Of a DNA stretch of 64,000 nucleotides, positions 23,215-31,353 are shown one piece after another. Source of the DNA: Oreohelix idahoensis (Eukaryota; Mollusca; Gastropoda; Stylommatophora; Oreohelicidae). Below the pieces are notes generated by a model. The model saw nothing but the letters and a program-made list of their open reading frames with translations. It searched no databases and was not told the origin of the DNA. The stretch lies in assembly GCA_024509875.1 (NCBI GenBank), contig JAMPIV010008094.1:1-64000 (forward strand), read 5' to 3'. How positions within the stretch are numbered: the stretch's first letter is position 1; the number at the start of each line of letters is the position of its first letter. Made by a program: the position numbers and the translations under genes.

Positions 23215-23535
23215 CTGTAGATATCATCATCATCATTACCTTCACCATCCCCACCATCATCATCATCCTCACCACCACCATCCTCCTTCTCCTCCTCATC
23301 ATCATCATCCTCCTCATCATAATTTTCTTTTACGCTCCTTACGGAGCATGCAGTCACCGCTAGAGCTAGGTCTCCTAGCAGGAAGCCTACACCAAACTTT
23401 CACATGCTCTTGCAGCAGTGGCTTCTGTGGCAATTTGTTTTATAAGATGAGGTTGCCAACCTCATACACAATCTCATATTATTCGCCGTGTACGACATGC
23501 TTGAAAGTGGAGTAGTCCTATTATCTATCTGTCTC
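23215..23535 (-). repeat. Repeat R2 copy with trinucleotide tail
   Basis: On the minus strand this reads GAGGTTGGCAACCTCAT, a GCCACAGAAGCCACTGC-like core, TGCAAGAGCATGTGA and a TGCTCCxxAAGGAGC hairpin, followed by a GATGATG/GGA-rich tail (23215-23330). It is the same R2 unit seen at 5.3, 31.2 and 41.5 kb. The acidic open frame through the tail is a product of the trinucleotide repeat. Confidence 0.7.
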
Positions 23536-23852
23536 TTCATGACCCCCTTCCGGGAACTTCACGGAGCCCGCCTTGATATGTGGCTGTTTAAATATCTAAT
23601 TAAAGCAAGCTAGACGAACACATTCGTAGAGTCAGAATAAAGAATCAATCAAAATTAAAAACAAACAAAAAATACCAAAAACACAGATCATTCGGCTGAC
23701 GCCTACTTCCTTTAAAAACATGCAAGTTTAGGGTGTTCGAAGAAAAAGGTAGTTGTCATGGGATGTAATTGATTGCTCTGGCTTGGAATGTGATTGCCTC
23801 CCTCAGACAGCCCGCTGTGCTGAGTACGTACCAAGATATTTATTATCTAGAG

Positions 23853-24345
23853 CAGGAATCAGCAACCGCTCAATCTTGAACTACCGGTAGATCCCAGATA
23901 ACCATGTGGTACATCTCTAGTTGGGAACGGTGTTTGTGGACAAGATATGACGGGTGTCTGATAAGGATCGGAAGAAGAACACAGATAAAATGAGACGACG
24001 AGCATTTCGTCACCGCCCCAAAACGGATGAAAATTCTATGTTAATCCGTAATATAGAACAAAATCTTAATTGCTGCAAGGTATTTTTTGAAGATAAAAAG
24101 GTGACAAATCAAGCTGGATTTTTTTTTTTAAAGTCTCCTGAATATCTTCTGCCCTATTTGACCAAACAACTACATCTGTAGCAAAAAAAAAAAAAAAAAA
24201 AATGCACCAAACCATTTTCAACACTCAACACCTACAATTCCTTCTGATAACCGGTCGTCTGAATATGATGATGACAGTTCTGCCGTGACAACTGTAGCCA
24301 CAAGCGACGGAAGTAGAAGTGATTAAAGCCCTACAATTTTTTTTT
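23853..24345 (+). other. Possible hAT end and short unknown frame
   Basis: CAGGAATCAGCAACCGC at 23853 looks like a hAT terminus, but no matching inverted end or duplication was found. A 75-codon basic frame follows (about 23954-24181, starting GTG); I do not recognise it. The segment ends in poly(A) and poly(T) runs. Confidence 0.3.
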
Positions 24346-24389
24346 TTTTTACAAGTACAGTACATATATAATATTTCGTTTGTGTTCTT

Positions 24390-24505
24390 CTTCCTTCTTC
24401 CTCGTTCGTCCTGAAAAGGACGTTGGTTGCATTGTGTCCGTTTACAGCGAAGCTGCGGTATTTGCGCCTTTCGGCCGACACATCCGACTTCCGCACGGCA
24501 TTTTT
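24390..24505 (-). repeat. Short retroposon-like repeat R5 with histone-type hairpin
   Basis: On the minus strand the ~115 bp unit runs from a GC-rich head through TCGGCCGAAAGGCGCA and AACGCAACCAACG..-like sequence to CGTCCTTTTCAGGACG, a perfect 6-bp stem with a TTTC loop, then GAACGAGGAAGAAGG. The end is an A/G-rich tail. The same unit is at 42.16-42.29 kb. The frame encoding NVLFRTNEEE crosses the hairpin in both copies, but I have no evidence that it is translated. Confidence 0.7.
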
Positions 24506-25003
24506 TGGGACCGGGTTTGCCTTCCCTCTTCGATCCCTACTCCTCAGCCAGACTGCAGTGATGCAGCCTGTTTCCAGGACCACCACGTGGAGGTGGAGTA
24601 GGGTCTTGGTCAGCTCTGGTTCGCTGACCCAGACGCAGGCAGTCAAGCTATGGGTCGCTTACTGCATTCCTCACTTTTGATGCGTCTTGGGTCCCATTTG
24701 TGTTCTGATAATTGTGCGTAGCTAATAAATGTTGTTATTATGGTGTTATCAGATATTTACACTCCAGGGTGTATGCAGAGTCACTTTCTATTTTTAACTA
24801 CGGAAATCCCCTTTTGTATCTATGGACATACATTGGTTTTCCTTGGATAGTTTACGTGATTCCCGCCAAGCGGAGGGAGGTAAGGGAATGTGATACATCA
24901 ACAGAGAATTTCGCGGGTAATATCATGACAGTCTAGACTGCTATACATTTTTTCCCCATACTCCCTAGGATGTACGCAGTTAGAAAATTAGACAGCTGTT
25001 GTC
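24506..25003. other. Unrecognised spacer
   Basis: No domain or repeat end was identified. The first 150 bp are GC-richer than the surroundings and may belong to a longer version of repeat R5. Confidence 0.35.
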
Positions 25004-25011
25004 AATTAGGC

Positions 25012-25208
25012 CAGTGCTTTGCAACCTTTTGACATCTAAGGACCACTTTTCCAACAACATACATAAGTTGCGGACCCACCAGCTTATATGTAATATCGCA
25101 ATGCCATAAAAATTGAACTGTTCTTGTTGAATTGATGAATAATCCTATATTCAATAACACAAGTTGTTAATTATTTGCGGTTATACAACCAAACCTTCTT
25201 CTCTCTCC

Positions 25209-25256
<48 letters not shown>

Positions 25257-25584
25257 ACACCCTCCCCCCCCCCCCCCCCGTCCTTCCCATAAAAGTTACT
25301 TAATGAACCAAAATTCGGATTTTGAATGCAGAAAGAGTAAAATTATGCTTCCACTGTTTCAAAAAGTTTGAAAGTTCATACTTTTTTTTTTTAAATTTCA
25401 CCATCCTTAGTGTCTATCAAAGTGTTAACAAATTATCGCATATAATATTCGATCACTAAAAACGTAGGGAGGATCGGATAAAAAATCAAAGTCCTGAATA
25501 CCAAATCGATAACGCAGCCGCGAACCAACTGATAATGCGCCGCAGACCACAAGTGGTCCACGGACCACAGGTTGGGAACCACTG
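25012..25584. mobile_element. Short non-autonomous hAT element
   Basis: The ends are CAGTGCTTTGCAACC on the left and GGTTGGGAACCACTG on the right, imperfect inverted repeats of the type CAGTGGTTCCCAACC. The flanks are an exact 8-bp duplication AATTAGGC at 25004-25011 and 25585-25592. The 573-bp interior has no transposase and carries a long poly(C) tract. GGACCAC (25041) and GTGGTCC (25554) form a subterminal inverted pair. Confidence 0.9.
25208..25279. repeat. Poly(C) tract inside the hAT element
   Basis: About 70 bases of nearly pure C broken by ACACCCT. Its length is likely unreliable in any assembly. Confidence 0.95.
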
Positions 25585-25587
25585 AAT

Positions 25588-25787
25588 TAGGCAACAAAAA
25601 TAACTCACAAAGAATGAAAGCTCTGTATGCCACAGCATGAACAATACATGTTACTGGGCGATTGAAAAGTCAATTCATCATTTTAAGTAGGCAACAAAAA
25701 TAACTCACAAAGAATGAAAGCTCTGTATGCCACAGCGTGAACAATACATGTTAATGGGCGATTGAAAAGTCAATTCATCATTTTAAG
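25588..25787. repeat. 100-bp tandem duplication
   Basis: Two direct copies of exactly 100 bp, each starting TAGGCAACAAAAATAACTC, differ at only two or three bases. The first copy starts inside the right target duplication of the hAT element. Confidence 0.9.
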
Positions 25788-25799
25788 TTTTTATTTTAC

Positions 25800-27003
25800 C
25801 ACGCATATCCCTCTAATTTATGTGAAACAAAACGTCAAAATAAATACAATTAATTGCCTTTTTTATTACATAAAATGTTATATCACATTAAGATTAAGAC
25901 TCAGCGTGAGCTCTTGTTTGTTCAACATGATTTCATAGCCTCCAGTACTTTTTGCTGTCTTTTGTAACGTAAGTTTATTGGCCCTTTATGTTGTAAAGTA
26001 AGTTTATTGGCCATTTCAGATTTCTGTTGTAAAGTAAAGTAATTTTATTGGCCTTTACAGATTTCTGTTGTAAAGTAAGTTTATTGGCCCTTTCAGATTT
26101 CTGTTGTAAAGTAAAGTAATTTTATTGGCCTTTACAGAGTTCTGTTGTAAAGTAAAGTAATTTTATTGGCCTTTACAGATTTCTGTTGTAAAGTAAGTTT
26201 ATTGGCCCTTTCAGATTTCTGTTGTAAAGTAAAGTAATTTTATTGGCCTTTACAGAGTTCTGTTGTAAAGTAAAGTTTATTGGCCCTTTCAGAATTCTGT
26301 TGTAAAGTAAAGTAATTTTATTGGCCTTTACAGATTTCTGTTGTAAAGTAAAGTTTATTGGCCCTTTCAGATTTCTGTTGTAAAGTAAAGTAATTTTATT
26401 GGCCTTTACAGATTTCTGTTGTAAAGTAAGTTTATTGGCCTTTACAGATTTCTGTTGTAAAAAAAGCTTTTTGGCCTTTACAGATTTCTGTTGTAAAGTA
26501 AGTTTATTGGCCTTTACAGATTTCTGTTGTAAAGTAAGTTTATTGGCCTTTACAGATTTCTGTTGTAAAGTAAAGTAAGTTTATTGGCCTTTACAGATTT
26601 CTGTTGTAAAGTAAGTTTATTGGCCTTTACAGATTTCTGTTGTAAAGTAAGTTTATTGGCCTTTTCAGATTTCTGTTGTAAAGTACGTTTATTGGCCCTT
26701 TCAGATTTCTGTTGTAAAGTAAAGTAAGTTTCTAGGCCTTTTCAGATTTCTGTTGTAAAGTAAAGTAATTTTATTGGCCTTTTCAGATTTCTGTTGTAAA
26801 GTAAGTTTATTGGTCCTTTCGGATTTCTGCTGTAAAGTAAAGTAAGTTTCTTGGCCTTTACAGATTTCTGTTGTAAAGTAAGTTTATTGTCCTTTACAGA
26901 TTTCTGTTGTAAAAAAAGCTTTTTGGCCTTTACAGATTTCTGTTGTAAAGTAAAGTAAGTTTATTGGTCTTTTCAGATTTCTGTTGTAAAGTAAGTTTAT
27001 TAT
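25800..27003 (+). repeat. Repeat R1 with expanded 36-bp minisatellite
   Basis: R1 sequence (about 25800-25960) leads into about 28 tandem units of TTTATTGGCCTTTACAG plus ATTTCTGTTGTAAAGTAAG (36 bp), with 5-bp longer variants where AAAGT is duplicated. A variant with AAAAAAAGCTTTTTGG occurs twice (26456 and 26907), which points to block duplications. Every unit contains a 3' splice-like CTTTACAG or CTTTTCAG and a 5' splice-like GTAAGT 14 bases later. The array ends at 27003 against GGGCGAACGAGGAAGAAG, which resembles the tail of repeat R5. Confidence 0.9.
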
Positions 27004-27194
27004 TTAGAAATCTGAGGGCGAACGAGGAAGAAGAAGAAGTTTCATGTATATCCTTAGATACAAGTGAGGACAAACAAAGTCAAAAATAGAAAGTGACTCT
27101 GCAAACGCCTTGTAGAGTAAGTATCTGATTACACTAGAATGTCATAAATGGGTGCTTGCGTAGAATAGAATGATTGAAGTGATGTGACAAGATA

Positions 27195-27506
27195 GTCAAT
27201 GCGGAACTGATGACAGAAACAAGACAAGTGCCAGTGGAAGAAGAAATTATTAAAAAGACAGTGGCGTTGCATAAGACACGCACTGAGAGAATCTTCTTAC
27301 AGCATTACAAGGCAGTCCTTGTTATATAATTATCAGGGTAACAGAGGTTGGGGGGAGAAGCACGAAAGAAAAGAACTGGAGACAGCCATGAAAGAGATAA
27401 AGATGACATGAAAAGATATTGAATAATTATGGCACAGGACGGGGGGGGGGGGGGGGGGGAGGGGGGGGGGCTTGGAATGAATCTATTGAAGGGCCTATGC
27501 TCCTTA
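27195..27506 (+). pseudogene. LINE 3' end fragment, family L-b
   Basis: NAELMTETRQVPVEEEI, a degraded RRW..GHTLR region and TRQ-type sequence correspond to the same positions in the copies at 28.98 and 34.27 kb. This is the C-terminal region of a LINE polyprotein (RTE-like, pattern PV-x-EI, RRRW, GHTLRK, NPQGKR). The end near GGCCTATGCTCCTTAGGAG matches the other copies. A poly(G) tract at 27441-27470 interrupts it. Confidence 0.65.
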
Positions 27507-27760
27507 GGAGCGTCCGATTAACATTTGTTTGAGCGCTGGTCTCTCGCGGCAAAGAAGCCAGGTTCGATTCACGGTATCGACACGGTCTAGTTTACCGAGC
27601 TGTAAATGAGTACCTAACTTTGATTTTGAGTTAGGGGAAGGAGATAGCAGCGAGAAAGGGAACTCCCCCCCCCCTTCCTTGATGAAGTTTCCAACACTTC
27701 ACTCCCCTACGGCAGTATCTCATATGGAATTACCTTTTATGTTTCTTCGGCAGCTGAGGA
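27507..27760 (+). mobile_element. tRNA-derived SINE, family S2
   Basis: The head GAGCGTCCGATTAAC with a degraded A box, and a B box GGTTCGATTCAC near 27571, match the better copy at 57.62 kb. The body shares AGCTGTAAATGAGTACCT and CACTTCACTCCCCTACG with that copy. The tRNA-like head is of the Leu/Ser type. Confidence 0.7.
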
Positions 27761-27849
27761 TAAATGATGATGAATATCATGGTAACGCCGGGTACATTTA
27801 ACTCCAAAGGAAAAGAAAAAAGAGATAAATGCCTTAATATACTGGTTTT

Positions 27850-28430
27850 GTTTTGTTTTGTTTTAAGGATTATCTTCACTGCACACGGGCAACTCCATCA
27901 GTGCTCCGATCTCCTCCCTTAGATCACACAAGCAGGATCTCAGCACAGTGCACGAACTCCGTAGCACCGGCGAGAATCCCAATGTCGGTATAAAGGAATC
28001 ACATGGGAGCCGCGCTAGCGTAGTGGTTACAACACCGCTCTGGCGACCGGGTGACACAGGATCAAACCCGGGCGACGGCATTTGAGGATTTTTCGTCGAC
28101 CGGGATTTGGACTGGATTAACTCGAGACCTGGCGAGGACATTTGAAGGAGTGTCGTCGACCAGGGATTGGCGGCTCCTGAGCCGACCCAGCTGCAATGGG
28201 TACCTCCGAAATCGGCGAGTATTTGCCTGAATGGCGAGGGACACCTGTCTCTGTACAAGAAATAAAGGGATACTCACGTAAAATCAATGTCAGGTTAGAC
28301 ATAAAATAATAACCTGAGATTTCGCCTCGAGTATTAGCGGGCGAACGCAAAAAAACAAAAAAAAAAAGAAAAAAAGAAAAAAGGAATCACAATATTCTAT
28401 AAATATTTTGGTGGTAGGTAGGTTTCTAAG
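27850..28430 (+). repeat. Helitron-related repeat fragment split by a SINE
   Basis: The pieces 27880-28003 and 28392-28420 share GAGAATCCCAATGT, GTATA and ATTCTATAAATAT with the interior of the Helitrons at 35.0 and 58.7 kb. The SINE at 28004-28379 lies between them with a 12-bp duplication. Confidence 0.6.
28004..28379 (+). mobile_element. tRNA-derived SINE, family S1, with 12-bp duplication
   Basis: The head GGGAGCCGCGCTAGCGTAG contains the A box TAGCGTAGTGGTTA, and a degenerate B box GGATCAAACCC follows. The exact 12-bp duplication AAAGGAATCACA at 27992-28003 and 28380-28391 and the A-rich tail show LINE-type retroposition. The body contains two similar ~45 bp parts (CATTTGAGGATTTTTCGTCG and CATTTGAAGGAGTGTCGTCG), an internal duplication that the 29.83 kb copy lacks. 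Open frames on either strand are not genes. Confidence 0.9.
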
Positions 28431-28433
28431 TTT

Positions 28434-28715
28434 TAAATTCTGCCAGGGCCGCGGCAGTGGGGCCTACCCTTTACGATTTCCAACTGCCGAGGGATTTTTA
28501 ACGTTGGCAACTTGCACACGGGACATTTTATTTATTCGCCCGTATCCGAGAAGGCTAGGCATATCATCTCACTACCAGGAGACCAGGGGGGAGTATGACA
28601 TCATTAGGACCACTAGGTCTGACAAAAAAAAAGTTTCAATAAATGATATTTCCTCTACTGGGAATCGAACCCGGTACCTTTATAATTAGAGGTTGACGCC
28701 ACACTGATGACATGG
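28434..28715 (-). mobile_element. Probable tRNA-derived SINE, family S3
   Basis: On the minus strand a good B box, GGGTTCGATTCCC, occurs near 28660-28675, preceded by a degraded A-box region (CAGTGTGGCGTCAACC). A non-tRNA body runs leftwards. No other copy is in the window, and I found no duplication. Confidence 0.45.
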
Positions 28716-28974
28716 AATGGAAAGAAATCGAACTTACAGCTGATGCAAGTCATCGGAGACGGCATGGAGTGGTGAGGCATGATTGTTAGCGTCAGTCGGC
28801 AGGTACTGGATAATGATGATGATGATGGTGGTGATGGAGTCCCACTTTGCGACTAGAAAATCTGGTCTCTTTACTGTTGATGAAATCATAAGGCATGGAT
28901 AACTATTATATTAACTGTTGTACCACGAACCACAACATCACCACAGCCACAACGAAAAGTTACACTTTCACAAA

Positions 28975-29345
28975 TTGCGTAGAATAGACATGGGAAGATA
29001 ATGTAACCAATGCGGAACTGATGACAAGAACCAGACACGCGCCAGTGGATCAAGAGATTAGAAGAAGGCGCTGGATAGGATGCTCAATGGGAAACATGTT
29101 GATAGCCGTACAAGGCCGTCCTTTTTCTGGAATCCCCAGAACAAGACAGGCAGAGGTAGACAGAAACACATATGGAGAAGAGAAACGGAGAAATAAAAAA
29201 ATAAAAATTGAAGACATAGAACGACTTGAGCTGATGGCACGTGACAGGAGGACTTGGCATGCGTCAGGTAAAGGCCTTTGCTGCTTGGAAGGCTGGAGGG
29301 TAATGATGCTTATAATGACGATGATGATGATGATAATAGTGATGA
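28975..29345 (+). pseudogene. LINE 3' end fragment, family L-b
   Basis: NAELMTRTRHAPVDQEIRRR, then GRPFSGIPRTRQAEVDRN and DRRTWHASGKGLCCLEGW form the C-terminal end of an RTE-like LINE protein. A (GATGAT)n-type tail follows at about 29310-29345. The copy is 5'-truncated, as most LINE insertions are. Confidence 0.75.
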
Positions 29346-29399
29346 TGACCTTAACTGTTCTATTTACAAGGTGAATGGTGTTAAAGGTAAGAATTTTTA

Positions 29400-29745
29400 A
29401 AGATCGCCAATGCTTTCCAGTTCCTCCCTCCCCCTCTCTCTCTCCCCCACTCCCTCCCTCCTTCCCCCTCTCTCTCATTAATACGCCCCTGCCTGGGTGT
29501 TTTCCGTGACACTGTCGTTTCCTTATTCATCCCATTAATTCATTAATGTTCCCTTTTCGCTCCCAAATGAAGCATATAATCCCCACTGTAGCCAGTTGAC
29601 TTAAGGATGACTACACCAGGGCAGTCATGTGCTCTTACAGCGGTGGTTCTTGTAGCTATTTGTTTAACATTAATATGGTTGCCAGCCTCTTGAACAACCG
29701 CATAGTAGTCACCCTTGACCAACATCTGCTTCAAAGATGCTCAAC
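29400..29745 (-). repeat. CT-rich tract and repeat R2 copy
   Basis: The segment 29415-29475 is a CCCT/CTCT-rich simple repeat. At 29575-29697, on the minus strand, AGGCTGGCAACCATATTAAT, GCTACAAGAACCACCGCTG and AAGAGCACATGACT identify a diverged R2 copy. Confidence 0.6.
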
Positions 29746-29828
29746 ATATGACGAACAGAGAAAGCATATGTGGCCATCACAAGTACCTTTCCTAGAAAAG
29801 CTCTATGGAGATAGAAATAGCCTTGGGA

Positions 29829-29925
29829 GCCGCGATGGTGTAATGGTTACCACACTGCGCTGGCATTTGGGTGATCCAGGTCCGAACCTTGGCGAGGACA
29901 TTTGAAACAGTGTCGTCGCAGTAGC
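29829..29925 (+). mobile_element. Truncated SINE of family S1
   Basis: GGGAGCCGCGATGGTGTAAT, an A box, and a B-box-like AGGTCCGAACC are present, then GGCGAGGACATTTGAAACAG. The copy lacks the internal duplication found at 28.0 and 40.2 kb and stops after about 97 bp. Confidence 0.7.
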
Positions 29926-29929
29926 AGAT

Positions 29930-30600
29930 CTACATTTTAGGGGCCCTGAAGCTTGAACGTTTGGGGGAGGGGGCTCTGAAGCTTAACTCTTAGAGCGGCC
30001 CCTTTTATAATAAAGTGTTGGGGGATGGGAAACAAACATACAGAAAAAACTGGACCTGGGGGCAATGAAGCTGAAGCTTCATTAGCTTCATAGTGATCCG
30101 CCTCTGTGTCCGTGTCATGTCTAATCAGAGACGCCAGGCAACTACATTGGGCAGCAAAGTGGACACATAATGTTAAAAGAATCCACAAGAAACTCATTAT
30201 AATGTTGAATAATGGATAATACTTTGCACATGAATGAAAATAAAGAGGAAAAGTAAAATCCTCTTGATGTGATAGATCAGGTAGACATGACAAAAAAAAA
30301 AAAAAGATGAGTGAATTCATACGTAAGGCAAACATTGTCCATGGCACAAGGGGCCATTTATCTATTTGCCTTAAAATTTGATTAAATGACAAGAGAGACA
30401 TATCGCTCTCTAGTTTGGTTGAAAGGACTATCTTCATTTCACATTGACTCATCAGTGCTCCGATCTCCTTCTTTAGATCCGGCGAGGATCCCAATGTGTG
30501 TATACATAAATCTCACATTCTGTAAATATTTCTGTTGTGGGTGGCGCTCTCTGACAAACCTCTACACCTCACGGTAGACAAGGAAGACTAAGAAACGAAA
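29930..30600 (+). other. Mixed repeat debris, including LINE tail
   Basis: 30419-30540 resembles the Helitron-related repeat (GGATCCCAATGTGTGTATAC). 30545-30600 (GGCGCTCTCTGACAAACCTC, then a GGAAGACTAAG end) matches the tail of the LINE at 23.1 and 37.1 kb. Between 29930 and 30418 nothing is recognised. Confidence 0.5.
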
Positions 30601-31164
30601 CGAAAAGAATTCATACATGTAGTTGCCGGTGAGACGAACAAAGAGTAGGAGTACTCAGGGGCAGACTGAGCGGTCGAGCAATTGGGCTGTGCCAGAGGAC
30701 CCCACGGCAGTCTACTCTCCCCTATCCTTCATCTAGCTTAATCAGTTGTCAAATAAACAATCTCTTACTCTCCCGGGGACCCAGACCACTGCCCGTTGGC
30801 ACCCTGTGAATACTTCCCTATTCATAAAATCGTACTTTTCGAATACTATGAGGTCTGATTACATGCCACACCCCCCCCCCCTTTTCCCCCCAATCAGATT
30901 ATCGTTTCTTATAATGTCAACTGTAGGTTCTAATGACGATGTTTGTACTTTTCAACATATTTTATGTCATGTTTATAAGCAGTTAATGTTAATATGAGTG
31001 TGCTATTTTATTTTACTTTACAACGTTGAATTCCTTGAAACTGATATGTAAAATGCATGTGAAAATAAATGAATTCAGTATGAAAGGTGAGAGAAAGGAA
31101 GGGCAGAATGTCAGACGGGCCTGCGTGCCCAATTCTCAACTCTTTGAAAAAAAGTTCGTTTGTT
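30601..31164. other. Unrecognised spacer
   Basis: No domain or terminal repeat was found. Around 30940-31140 it resembles 41900-42110 (both have TTTCAACATATTTTATxT-like text, AATTCAGTATGAAA and AGAAAxGAAGGGC), so it belongs to another dispersed repeat. In both places an R2 copy follows. Confidence 0.45.
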
Positions 31165-31348
31165 CGTTCGTTCACTCAGGCATGTATTAAGTGGCGACTA
31201 TTATAAGGTTGTACACGGGGTTGGCAACCTCATCATGTAAAATGAAATGACCACTGCAAGAACACATGAATGCTTTGGTGCTGGTTTCCTGTAAAAGTGG
31301 ACCAGCTGCTGTGGTGACCCCATGCTTCACATGGAGCGAAAATGATGA
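31165..31348 (+). repeat. Repeat R2 copy
   Basis: Contains GTTGGCAACCTCATCATGTA, CCACTGCAAGAACACATGAA, GGTTTCCTGTAAAAGTG and the hairpin TGCTTCACATGGAGC, then AAAATGATGA. The solo LTR at 31354 inserted into its tail. Confidence 0.75.
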
Positions 31349-31353
31349 CACCG

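Noticed and set aside
23013..23357. Acidic minus-strand protein frame (D/E-rich)
   Set aside because: Runs through the GATGATG-type tail of repeat R2 and the end of a LINE.
27863..28350. Several minus-strand frames at 28 kb, repeated at 40.1-40.4 kb
   Set aside because: They are antisense readings of the S1 SINE.
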